From: CAYRGC01 sp964423795
GTDB lineage: Bacteria; Patescibacteriota; Gracilibacteria; Peribacterales; Peribacteraceae
Assembly (NCBI GenBank): GCA_964423795.1
Contig: CAYRGC010000006.1
Span: 1 to 63,004 of the forward strand
DNA length: 63,004 nt
Direction: 5' to 3'
Of this stretch, positions 54,175 through 61,792 are shown in pieces (positions within the stretch are counted from its first letter, which is position 1; each line of letters opens with the position of its first letter). Under the pieces are notes generated by a model, which did not search any database, was not told the DNA's origin, and saw only the letters and a program-made list of their open reading frames with translations. The translations under genes were made by a program, and so were the position numbers.

Positions 54175-54441
54175 TCACTGGATCGGCATGTTCACCTCCG
54201 GATTGAGAGGCGCGAATCCGGGGATCGCCTTCCGGATGCCGCCGAAGAGCACCTCGTTCGTGCCCGTGAGCTCCGCGAGGCACCAGAAGAAGAGGAAGAC
54301 CGCGAACGCCGCCACGACGATGTACACGCCGCCGACTTTCTTCATCCATTCCGCCTCGCCGATCATGTCGCCGACCCTCTCGCGGTACCGCAGCAGAAAA
54401 AAGGACGCGACGATGCCGACGATCGGGAGGATCCAGTTCAT
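54175..54441 (-). CDS. Small two-helix membrane protein, 88 aa
   Basis: Start ATG 54441 (MNWILPIVGIVASFFLLRY). Two hydrophobic helices (residues ~2-18 and ~37-57) flank a charged loop (RERVGDMIGEAEWMKKVGG). A polar end follows (GGIRKAIPGFAPLNPEVNMPIQ). No family is recognised. It begins 2 nt after the thioredoxin stop, so they are cotranscribed; a redox-related or thiol-transfer partner is possible but unproven, as it has only one Cys. Confidence 0.65.
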   Translation of the reverse strand: MNWILPIVGIVASFFLLRYRERVGDMIGEAEWMKKVGGVYIVVAAFAVFLFFWCLAELTGTNEVLFGGIRKAIPGFAPLNPEVNMPIQ

Positions 54442-54443
54442 CT

Positions 54444-54770
54444 TCAGGCGGCGACGGCCGCGTCGATGAGGCGCTTCATGTCCTCCTTGGAGCGGGAGCC
54501 GATGATCGGCTTTCCCGCGGGCAGACCGCCCTTGAAGATCATGAAGGTCGGAAGGCTCATGACGCCGAACTGCTCGGCGGTCTGGCCGTTCTCGTCCACG
54601 TTGATCTTCACGAGCTTGAGCTTGTCGCCGTATTCCTTCTCCAGTTCCTCGAACACCGGGATCATCGCCCTGCACGGACCGCACCACGGAGCCCAGAAGT
54701 CCACGATGACGGGAGCGCTCGCGGAAAGGACCTCGGAGGAGAAATCGGCGTCGGTGACGGGCTTCGGCAT
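54444..54770 (-). CDS. trxA: Thioredoxin
   Basis: A 108-residue cytoplasmic disulfide reductant. Classic pattern: VIVDFWAPWCGPCRAMIPVFEEL with the WCGPC active site, KLKLVKINVDENGQTAEQFGVMSLPTFMIFKGG with the cis-Pro, and the usual C-terminal helix. Start ATG 54770. The upstream in-frame extension crosses unrelated sequence. Followed within 2 nt by the small membrane protein. Confidence 0.96.
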   Translation of the reverse strand: MPKPVTDADFSSEVLSASAPVIVDFWAPWCGPCRAMIPVFEELEKEYGDKLKLVKINVDENGQTAEQFGVMSLPTFMIFKGGLPAGKPIIGSRSKEDMKRLIDAAVAA

Positions 54771-54932
54771 GGTGTTCGCGGGGGAAAATCGATGGACCGT
54801 CAGTGTACTCCGAAGAAGGAAGGTCGTCACGCGACTCGGATTTCTGAAACAGCAAGATAAAGATGAACGTATAGAGATGGCGCGAAAGGAGGGAGCACTC
54901 CTTTCCGGACTCATCTCATTCTGTCGAAAACA

Positions 54933-54967
54933 CTCCAATCACTAATCGCCATTCGCTAATCACTCTT
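54933..54967. repeat. Possible diverged heptad array
   Basis: Units ctccaat, cactaat, cgccatt, cgctaat, cactctt keep a 7-bp period but differ in sequence from the other arrays and have no second arm. The pgi stop codon (complement of 54960-54962) falls inside it. Confidence 0.5.
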
Positions 54968-56243
54968 CCCGTCCCCTCGCCAAAATCTCCTTCGTGATCT
55001 TCTTGCCGATCTCCACCGCGGGCTGGCCGTACGGATCGATGCGGTAGAGCTTGCCGAGGAAGACGACCTCGCTGAGGAAGAGGAAGAAGAGCTGGCCGAG
55101 GTGGTTGCTGTCGACGCGCGTGAGCGAGATCGTCACGTGCGGGCGCTTCGCACCGGTGAGCGCGCGGCTCGTGCCCTCGTAGCAGGCGTCGAGCAGTTGT
55201 CCGAACGACTTGCCGCCGAGGTACGAAAAGGCGCCGCCGATGTCCTCCGGCACCTGCACGCGGGGCTTCTCGATATCGCGGATGAAGATGTGCCAGCACT
55301 GGCGCGGACCCGCCATCCACTGCTGCAGGAGCGAGTGTTGGTCCTGCGTGCCGATCGCGGCGACCGGAAGGGGATTCGGGGTCTCCTTCTTGCCAAGGCT
55401 TTCGGCGATGAGCTGCTGGTCCCAGCGGCCCACGGATTCGAGCTTCTGGGCGTACGGCATGATCACGCGGTTGCTGTAGCCGCGGCGGGTGTCGAGGAGG
55501 AATTGCACCCCGGCGAGGAGCGCCGCGGGGTTGTCCTCGAAGTTCGTCTCCTGGCAGACGGTATCCATCTCCTTGGCGCCGCGGAGAAAGGCGTTCACGT
55601 CTCCGCCGAGGAGCGCGATCGGCAGTAGGCCGATCGGGGTGAAGATCGAGTAACGGCCGCCGACGTCGGACGGGAGCGGCAGCATCGAGATGCCGTGCTC
55701 CAGGCAGAATTCCCTCAAGGATCCCTTCTCCGGATCGGTGATCGCGATCACGCGTTCCGCCGCGCTGCCTTTGCGCGCCTCGCGCAATTTCTGCCAACAG
55801 AGGGCGAAGACGCTCATCGGCTCCAGCGTGTCGCCGGACTTGCTCGCGACCACGACGAGCGTCTGGCGCCAGTCGATCGTTTCCAGCGCGAGCGAGAGGA
55901 TGGAGGGGTCGATAGTGTCGAGCAGCACGAACTCCAGCGTGTCCGGCCCCTCGAAGACTTCCTGCAACACGCGAGGCCCGAGGCCCGATCCGCCGATGCC
56001 GATCCAGACGACCGTCTTGATGCCCATCGCCTTCGCGACGATCGCGGATTCCTTCACGCGTTCCGCCGCCTTGCGGTCGTAGGGGTTCATCGTCCAGCCG
56101 TGCTGTCCGTCGCGGCGTTCGCCCAGGAAATCCTCGACGTAGCGCTTCATGCCGCTGCGCAGCGCCGTCAGCTCCTGATCGGGGATGCCCATCGACGGCG
56201 TGATGGTCTTCGCGAGGGCTCCGGAGATGTCGAGATGCAGCAT
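54960..56243 (-). CDS. pgi: Glucose-6-phosphate isomerase
   Basis: A 427-residue glycolytic enzyme interconverting glucose-6-P and fructose-6-P, close to the short bacterial form. Motifs: WIGIGGSGLGPRVL, VVASKSGDTLEPMSVF, DVGGRYSIFTPIGLLPIALLG (PGI signature 1 region), GTQDQHSLLQQWM with the catalytic His, and HLGQLFFLFLSEVVFLGKLYRIDPYGQPAVEIGK (signature 2). All catalytic residues appear intact. The last codons and stop lie in a possible diverged heptad array. ruvA is 9 nt upstream on the same strand. Confidence 0.95.
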   Translation of the reverse strand: MLHLDISGALAKTITPSMGIPDQELTALRSGMKRYVEDFLGERRDGQHGWTMNPYDRKAAERVKESAIVAKAMGIKTVVWIGIGGSGLGPRVLQEVFEGPDTLEFVLLDTIDPSILSLALETIDWRQTLVVVASKSGDTLEPMSVFALCWQKLREARKGSAAERVIAITDPEKGSLREFCLEHGISMLPLPSDVGGRYSIFTPIGLLPIALLGGDVNAFLRGAKEMDTVCQETNFEDNPAALLAGVQFLLDTRRGYSNRVIMPYAQKLESVGRWDQQLIAESLGKKETPNPLPVAAIGTQDQHSLLQQWMAGPRQCWHIFIRDIEKPRVQVPEDIGGAFSYLGGKSFGQLLDACYEGTSRALTGAKRPHVTISLTRVDSNHLGQLFFLFLSEVVFLGKLYRIDPYGQPAVEIGKKITKEILARGREE

Positions 56244-56252
56244 GGGGGGAGA

Positions 56253-56831
56253 CTAGAGGGAGCGGAGGGCGGCGGCCACACGTTCCTCGGTGGTTTTGAG
56301 GTCACGGGACAGTTCCTTGAGCGCGCGTACGGCGGTGCCCGAGTCGTACCCGAGGGCGGTGAGCGCCGCGATGGCGTCCTGGTCGTACTCGCCGCGGGAA
56401 GGCGCCTCGTGCGGGGAGTCGAAGACGTGCGCCTTGCGCTCGGCGAGGCTGCGCAGTTCCACGAGCAGTTTCTCCGCGGTCTTCTTCCCCACGCCCTTGA
56501 TGCTCGTGAGGAGCTTCGTGTCGTTCTCCTGCACGGCCTGCAGGAGAAAGCTCCGCGGAACGTTGCAGAGCTCGAGGGCCATCCTCGGGCCCACGCCGTC
56601 GAGCTTGAGGAACTCCTCGAAGAGCGTGCGTCCCGCGCGGTCGAGGAAGCCGTACAGGTCGAAACGGTCTTCCCGGACGTACGTCGAGGTCCAGAGCATC
56701 CTCGTCTCCGCCTCGTCCAATTTCTCCCACACGTCGAGCGGCACCGTGACGCGGTAGCCGACGCCCGCGACGTCGACCGTCACCTCTCCGGGATCCATCT
56801 TGTGCACGGCTCCGCGGACATGGGCGATCAT
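56253..56831 (-). CDS. ruvA: Holliday junction helicase subunit RuvA
   Basis: A 192-residue protein that binds Holliday junctions and loads RuvB. Start ATG 56831 (MIAHVRGAVHKMD). The OB domain at ~1-62 includes DVAGVGYRVTVPLDVW. Helix-hairpin-helix motifs follow: LDGVGPRMALEL and IKGVGKKTAEKLLVEL. The C-terminal RuvB-binding domain is ALTALGYDSGTAVRALKEL. The linker is acidic and flexible, as usual. ruvB and ruvC are not in the window. Confidence 0.95.
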   Translation of the reverse strand: MIAHVRGAVHKMDPGEVTVDVAGVGYRVTVPLDVWEKLDEAETRMLWTSTYVREDRFDLYGFLDRAGRTLFEEFLKLDGVGPRMALELCNVPRSFLLQAVQENDTKLLTSIKGVGKKTAEKLLVELRSLAERKAHVFDSPHEAPSRGEYDQDAIAALTALGYDSGTAVRALKELSRDLKTTEERVAAALRSL

Positions 56832-56893
56832 AGGGGGCGAGTGTAGCAGGGGACGATGGTGGCCAGAAGCAAGTTGTCTTTCCAAAGGAAGAG

Positions 56894-56960
56894 GTGCCGA
56901 GTTGCGGGTTTCGGGTGCCGAGATATGTTTTTCCCGCAACCCGACACTCGAAACCCGACA
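56894..56960. repeat. Heptad inverted array
   Basis: The left arm is gtgccga, gttgcgg, gtttcgg, gtgccga (56894-56921), then an 11-nt loop. The right arm is cccgcaa, cccgaca, ctcgaaa, cccgaca (56933-56960). It lies between divergent ruvA and the M23 peptidase gene. Confidence 0.92.
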
Positions 56961-57020
56961 CCATTCGATGACGAACGGGCATTCTCAAGCGGGCAGTTTT
57001 CTGCTATACTTTCTCGAAAC

Positions 57021-58304
57021 ATGCACATCCAGAACCGCCTCCTCGTGGTGACGTCCCTGCTGCTTGCGACCGTGCCTCTCGGCACCGGCGCGCTGCTGCT
57101 CGGCGACGTGCTTCGCGACAGTACGAGCGAGAGGCTCGCTCTCGCCGTGGAAAAGGCCCAGGACGGATATCGCCTCGCGATCAATCTCTCCGCCAACGAG
57201 TCCCTCTACGAGCGCATCGCCGCCCGCGCCAAGGAACGCATGGATGAACTCGGCGACCGAAAGTTCGCCAAGCGCCGTGAGATCGTGGAGCTCCGCGATT
57301 CGCTCCGTTCGCTCGCCCGCGACGCGTGGTCCACGGCGGACCGCGAGGAGAAAGCCAGGATTCAGGCGCAGCAGTCCCGCGATCGTCTCGAATCCTTCGT
57401 GCGCGAGGCATATCTCCGCCGGCTCGACGCCGGCGCAGATGCCGGCCGCTTGGCCTACCGCCGGCTCGGCGGGGAGACTCGCGGCGACGAACTCGCGGCT
57501 TCCATCGCCGATGACGCGGTGGTCACCGCTCGCGCGCAGGTGGTGGGCGCCTTCCTGCGCTCCAGGGAGACGCTCGCGCTGTCCATGCAGAAGCTGCATG
57601 CCTCCGCGGGAGACGTCGGAGAACGGCTCACGTCTCTCGAAGAGGAGTGGGAGGCGCTCGCCGACCACTATCGGACCGCGCAGCGCGAGTACGACCGCGC
57701 CGAGGCGAAGCTCACCGTTGGGGAGGATCAGATGGCCGAGATCCGCGCCATTACCGCCGAGGTGCAGCAGGAGATCCTGCGCATGCAGAGCGACCTCAAC
57801 CGCATCGACAAGCGCCTGAAGATCAACGCCGAGCGCAAGCTCATCCAGATGGGACTCCGCGAGGACCGCCCCGGTCGCTACAGCGAGGAGGATGGCACGC
57901 AGTCGTTCGTCTGGCCCGTCAGCGGCCCCGTTTCCGCGGGGTTCCACGACGGCCCGTACAAGCGGTACTTCGGCGTGGAGCACGAGGGCATGGATATCGT
58001 CGTGCCCCAGGGCACGCCGGTTTTGAGCGCGGCGGACGGCATCGTGTTCCTGGCACGCGACGGCGGCGCGAGGGGTTTCAGTTACATCCTCATCGGCCAC
58101 CGCGACGGCTACGCCACGCTCTACGGCCACCTTTCTTCCTTCGCCGTGCAGGCGGGGCAGGAGGTCGCCGCCGGCGAGATCATTGGCTACTCCGGAGGCG
58201 CCCCCGGCACCCACGGCGCCGGTCCCATGACGACCGCATCGCACCTGCACCTCGAAGTGATGAAGAACGGCGTGCACCTCGATCCGAGGACGGTGCTGCC
58301 CTGA
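57021..58304 (+). CDS. M23-family peptidoglycan endopeptidase with long coiled coil
   Basis: A 427-residue envelope protein, start ATG 57021. Signal or anchor helix at 3-25, then a ~260-residue coiled coil like EnvC/NlpD-type regulators. The LytM/M23 domain has VEHEGMDIVVPQGTPVLSAADG (zinc His and Asp), a GHRDGYATLYGHLSSF core and SHLHLEVMKNG (catalytic H-x-H). The zinc ligands are intact, so it may be active. A -10-like TATACT lies 16 nt before the ATG. It is divergent from ruvA across a heptad array. Confidence 0.9.
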   Translation: MHIQNRLLVVTSLLLATVPLGTGALLLGDVLRDSTSERLALAVEKAQDGYRLAINLSANESLYERIAARAKERMDELGDRKFAKRREIVELRDSLRSLARDAWSTADREEKARIQAQQSRDRLESFVREAYLRRLDAGADAGRLAYRRLGGETRGDELAASIADDAVVTARAQVVGAFLRSRETLALSMQKLHASAGDVGERLTSLEEEWEALADHYRTAQREYDRAEAKLTVGEDQMAEIRAITAEVQQEILRMQSDLNRIDKRLKINAERKLIQMGLREDRPGRYSEEDGTQSFVWPVSGPVSAGFHDGPYKRYFGVEHEGMDIVVPQGTPVLSAADGIVFLARDGGARGFSYILIGHRDGYATLYGHLSSFAVQAGQEVAAGEIIGYSGGAPGTHGAGPMTTASHLHLEVMKNGVHLDPRTVLP

Positions 58305-58312
58305 AATGATCC

Positions 58313-58332
58313 GACGGGTCGGGAGACCCGTC
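58313..58332. repeat. Short palindrome after the M23 gene
   Basis: gacgggtc (58313-58320), ggga, gacccgtc (58325-58332). A second gcgggg..gacccgc-like element follows to 58382. Related to the palindrome inserted in valS. Confidence 0.65.
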
Positions 58333-58386
58333 CAGAAAACGGAAGAGAAAGAAATGCGGGGGAGGGTCTCCTGACCCGCCACAAAG

Positions 58387-59058
58387 TCATCTCCCTCCGA
58401 TCACGACCACGAACTCGCCCTTCTTCATAACGGTCTTCGCGACCTCCGCCAGGTCCTTTACTGTGGTCCGCACGAACTCCTCGTGCATCTTCGTGAGCTC
58501 CCGGCCGATCACTACCTGCCGCTCGGGTTGATCCTTGAGAATCTCCGCGAGGTCGCCGAGCGTCCGCTCGATGCGGTGCACCGATTCGTAGAACACCGTC
58601 GTGCGCTCCTCATCGACGAGCGATTGGAGGAGGGTCTGACGCCCTTTCTTTAGCGGGAGAAAGCCGAGATACACGAATTGATGGATCGGCAGTCCGCTGC
58701 CCGAGAGCGCCGCCAGGAACGCTGACGGCCCCGGCACCACCTCCACCGGGATGCCGGCGGCGACGGCCTTGTTGACGAGGATCGTCCCCGGGTCGCTGAT
58801 GCCCGGCGTGCCGGCGTCGCTCACGAGCGCGAGGCGCTCGCCGCGCCGCAGCCGCTCCACCACGTAATCGGCTTTCGAGGGATCCGTGTAGCCGTGCATG
58901 CTCACGAGCTCCTTCTTGTCGAGTCCGAGGTGCTTGAGCAGTTGGCCGGTCACGCGGGTGTCCTCGCAGACGATCGCGTCGCAGATCTTGAGGGTTTCCA
59001 CGGCGCGTAGCGTCACGTCGCCGAGATTGCCGATAGGAGTGGAAACGATAGAGAGCAT
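58387..59058 (-). CDS. rsmI: 16S rRNA 2'-O-ribose C1402 methyltransferase
   Basis: A 223-residue tetrapyrrole-methylase-fold enzyme methylating C1402 in the decoding centre. MLSIVSTPIGNLGDVTLRAVETLKICDAIVCEDTRVTGQLLKHL is the hallmark start. LVSDAGTPGISDPG is the SAM-binding part, followed by VEVVPGPSAFLAALSGSGLP and RELTKMHEEFVRTTV. The length is a little short at the C-terminus, which is common. The gene is convergent with the M23 gene. Confidence 0.95.
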   Translation of the reverse strand: MLSIVSTPIGNLGDVTLRAVETLKICDAIVCEDTRVTGQLLKHLGLDKKELVSMHGYTDPSKADYVVERLRRGERLALVSDAGTPGISDPGTILVNKAVAAGIPVEVVPGPSAFLAALSGSGLPIHQFVYLGFLPLKKGRQTLLQSLVDEERTTVFYESVHRIERTLGDLAEILKDQPERQVVIGRELTKMHEEFVRTTVKDLAEVAKTVMKKGEFVVVIGGR

Positions 59059-59087
59059 CGGGAGCAGTATAGCGCTTTCTGAAGTAT

Positions 59088-59116
59088 TTTACTATATAGA
59101 TAAAATATTATATAAT
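59088..59116 (+). promoter_or_regulatory. Promoter giving a leaderless mRNA
   Basis: TTTACT (59088-59093), 17 bp, TATAAT (59111-59116). The start codon GTG is at 59126, about where transcription should begin. Confidence 0.75.
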
Positions 59117-59125
59117 ATACAAATA

Positions 59126-59659
59126 GTGAATACCCCATCGTCATCGCTGCAGGACAGGTTCTCCTTGTCGGAGACGGACGGCGATCCGGGAGAACGCGTG
59201 TACGAATACCGCGTGGACGGCACGCGCATCGGATACGGTTCCGTGTTCGTCGATCCCCGGAGGAAGAGGATCCTCTGGCACCAGTTTTATCCGCGCGACA
59301 TCGAGTCGACGACCAGGGCGGTCCCGCCTGGCGTCCTGGGGAAGACCGGCGTCGCCACCCTCGCGCACATCGAGACGCTCCGCGATTTGCGCGCGCTGCT
59401 CGGGGACGACTACCGCGTGGGCCACAAGATTCCCGTGAGTCCGTCGCGAATGGATCACCTGCGCGCGATGGGCATCGCGAAGGCGCGTTCGAAGGGGATC
59501 CCCCTGCCTTCCTACCTGCTCGCGAGCATGCGCTACGGAGCGGAGAAGGGATTCACGTACGATCCCGAGGAGATGCGCGTCCTGGAGGAAGCGGCGCGAC
59601 GCATCGACGGCGAGCGGAAGGGTTTCTGGGAGCTTCTCGCCACGCTCTTCCGTCGCTGA
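59126..59659 (+). CDS. Hypothetical protein, 177 aa, probably leaderless
   Basis: The first codon after the promoter that is in the protein-like frame is GTG at 59126, 10 nt past the -10 box, with no Shine-Dalgarno. The protein has GERVYEYRVDGTRIGYGSVFVDPRRKRILWHQFYPRDIES. ATLAHIETLRDLRALLGDDYRVGHKIPVSPSRMDHLRAMGI follows, then a helical C-terminus. No membrane helix or known family. It reads away from rsmI. Confidence 0.65.
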   Translation: MNTPSSSLQDRFSLSETDGDPGERVYEYRVDGTRIGYGSVFVDPRRKRILWHQFYPRDIESTTRAVPPGVLGKTGVATLAHIETLRDLRALLGDDYRVGHKIPVSPSRMDHLRAMGIAKARSKGIPLPSYLLASMRYGAEKGFTYDPEEMRVLEEAARRIDGERKGFWELLATLFRR

Positions 59660-59663
59660 CCGC

Positions 59664-61220
59664 CTAGCGGATCTGTATCGACGAGCTTGGCATCGTGTAC
59701 TTCTTGATCACGGTCTGGTTCTCCGGAACGTCCTTCACGAAAATGATCGCGAACGGATTCACGAAGACGAGTTTCCACGAAGCGTCCTTCAGGCGCCGGC
59801 TGAGGAACGCCCGCGTCCAGCTGGCCCGGTCACCCGGACTCACGAAGATCGTCTTGAAGTGATGCTTCTCTTCGGCCTGCTGCCAGCGCGTCTCGTCCGC
59901 CTGGACGGGGATGTACTCGTCTGTGAAGAACGTTCCGGGATACGCCTCGGGACGGTTGTCGGTGTAGACCTTGATGTCGGGATAGAGCCCGAAGATGAGG
60001 TACCCCCCGATGTCGTAATCGTTGAAAATGGGGCCCTGGAGACGCTGTTCGCGGAAGAAATCCAACCCGCGCATCGCGTCCTTTTGCAGGCCGATGCCCG
60101 CACGCGCGGGCAGGGAGAACCACCAGGGGAATTGGATCGATACGAGAAAGGCGAAGCTCGCCGCGAGGCAGGCGCCGGCGTACGCGCCGTTATGGCGGAG
60201 CTTGGTCTCGGGCAGATCGGAGAACAGCACGGCGACGACGGGGAGCGTAACGAAGGCGAAGAGCGCGAGATGGCGGATGGCCAGGAGCGCGAAGCCGGTC
60301 ACGAGCGTCGAGAGGATGATGCCCGTGATCCACGGCATGCCCTTGCCGGCCTTCCATCGCAGGAGGGCGCGCGCGATGGCGAAGAGCGTGACGGCGACGG
60401 CGATCTTGAAGTACACCGGCACGCCGTCCTGCATGGTGCTCTCGAGGAGGAAAACCGTCTGGTTCTCCGACACCGGATACTGGTAATTAGTGAAGATTAG
60501 GAGCGGCTCGAGCGCGCCGCGCAGGAAGGACGGATTCGCCAGCGTCGCGAGCACCGTGGCCCCGAAGACGAACAGCGGCGTGCGCAGGGTCTTCCAGAGC
60601 GAGGGGCTGCGGCGATGTATCATCCAGAGTTCACACACGAACGCGGCGAGGATGACCTCGCCGAGGAAGAAATAGATGTGCAGGTTCACCCAGGCGATCA
60701 TCAGGACCGGAAAGAGCCACTCAAGGCCGCGCTTGAGCGATCCCTCGCGCCATTGCCACGAGAGGATGAGGAAGACCGCGACAAGGATGTAGCTGAAGAT
60801 TTCCGGACGCACCTCGATGCGCGTCGCCATGATCGGGATGACGAGCAGTCCGTAGAGCATGGCCACGTCGAAGCGCCCCCGCAGCGACGCGAACTCGAAT
60901 ACCAGGAAGAACGCCGCCAGGTTTCCGACGATCGCGAGGACGGAAAGGCCCGTGAAGCCCACCGCCTGGTAGGCGAGGTACAGGATGGCCCCGGACGCCC
61001 AATGGTGGTTCACGAAGGGGAAGTCCGGATGCGTGTAGGAGTAGAGGTTCACGTCCGGAATGACGCCTTGCGTGAAGAGCACCTTGCCGTTCACGATATG
61101 TCGACCGAGGTCGGACGTGGCGAACGAGAGCGGGCGCGCGAGCAGGAGCGCCAATAGACAAAGGAGGAGTCCGAAGATGGCCGATTGCCAGGACCACTCC
61201 TTGGGAGAGGGGGAGGACAT
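59664..61220 (-). CDS. Polytopic GT-C-like membrane protein, 518 aa
   Basis: About ten to eleven helices. Near the start is SDLGRHIVNGKVLFTQGVIPDVNLYSYTHPDFPFVNHHWASG, an acidic/His-rich external loop after the first helix, as in GT-C glycosyltransferases. The C-terminal ~120 residues are extracytoplasmic and contain FNDYDIGGYLIFGLYPDIKVYTDNRPEAY. The fold points to a lipid-linked sugar transferase or a related envelope protein; acceptor and donor are unknown. It ends close to the leaderless gene, convergent. Confidence 0.72.
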   Translation of the reverse strand: MSSPSPKEWSWQSAIFGLLLCLLALLLARPLSFATSDLGRHIVNGKVLFTQGVIPDVNLYSYTHPDFPFVNHHWASGAILYLAYQAVGFTGLSVLAIVGNLAAFFLVFEFASLRGRFDVAMLYGLLVIPIMATRIEVRPEIFSYILVAVFLILSWQWREGSLKRGLEWLFPVLMIAWVNLHIYFFLGEVILAAFVCELWMIHRRSPSLWKTLRTPLFVFGATVLATLANPSFLRGALEPLLIFTNYQYPVSENQTVFLLESTMQDGVPVYFKIAVAVTLFAIARALLRWKAGKGMPWITGIILSTLVTGFALLAIRHLALFAFVTLPVVAVLFSDLPETKLRHNGAYAGACLAASFAFLVSIQFPWWFSLPARAGIGLQKDAMRGLDFFREQRLQGPIFNDYDIGGYLIFGLYPDIKVYTDNRPEAYPGTFFTDEYIPVQADETRWQQAEEKHHFKTIFVSPGDRASWTRAFLSRRLKDASWKLVFVNPFAIIFVKDVPENQTVIKKYTMPSSSIQIR

Positions 61221-61305
61221 GCGCGGAGCGTAGCAAAGATCGGCACTCCGGCGCGGCGCGACGCGCTTGCGCGTTCGTCGGGTTATCGCGACGTAGCCGA
61301 TCGCG

Positions 61306-61677
61306 TCATGCGGCTTTCCTCTTCTTTTTGTGTTTCTTCGAGAGCTGAACCGGCTTGCGAAGCGGTGCGGCGGGGACGGCGGGTTTGTCCTCTTTGGCAG
61401 GCGTGCCGAATACCGGCTTCACGACGCCGTGGGCCATGAGCGTCCACAGGGCGATTTTGTGGTGCATCGTGCCGTCATGCAGGGCCTCGATCGTTTCCGT
61501 TTTCCCGAAACCCCCCTCGGTGAACAGCTTGCGGACGAAGAGCGACGCGCCGTCCTTCACGAGGAAGATCCTGCCGGCAGCCTCGGCGGGCGAGGACGCG
61601 AACCTGTTTTTCAGAACGGCATCGTCGACGATCTCGATTTCCGCGGACGTGGGCCTGTTGGGTGAGGTGAGTGTCAT
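61306..61677 (-). CDS. Hypothetical protein, 123 aa, Lys-rich tail
   Basis: Start ATG 61677 (MTLTSPNRPTSAEIEI). The central segment RIFLVKDGASLFVRKLFTEGGFGKTETIEALHDGTMHHKIALWTLMAHGVVKPVFG could be a small alpha/beta domain. The end is KKHKKKRKAA, a strongly basic tail likely to contact nucleic acid. AT-rich -10-like tataaa lies about 10 nt before the start, suggesting a short or leaderless transcript. No family is recognised. Confidence 0.55.
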   Translation of the reverse strand: MTLTSPNRPTSAEIEIVDDAVLKNRFASSPAEAAGRIFLVKDGASLFVRKLFTEGGFGKTETIEALHDGTMHHKIALWTLMAHGVVKPVFGTPAKEDKPAVPAAPLRKPVQLSKKHKKKRKAA

Positions 61678-61792
61678 TCTTGCAAAGTTTATAATATATT
61701 TTATAGGATAATATTGGCTTCGGCAAGGGAATCGTTGGCGGGGACGATTGGGATCACGTACTATCGGATTCGAGTTTCCTTCCCGATTTCCC

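Noticed and set aside
1755..56960. CRISPR array
   Set aside because: The only tandem arrays have 7-bp units without spacers, and no cas genes are present in the window.
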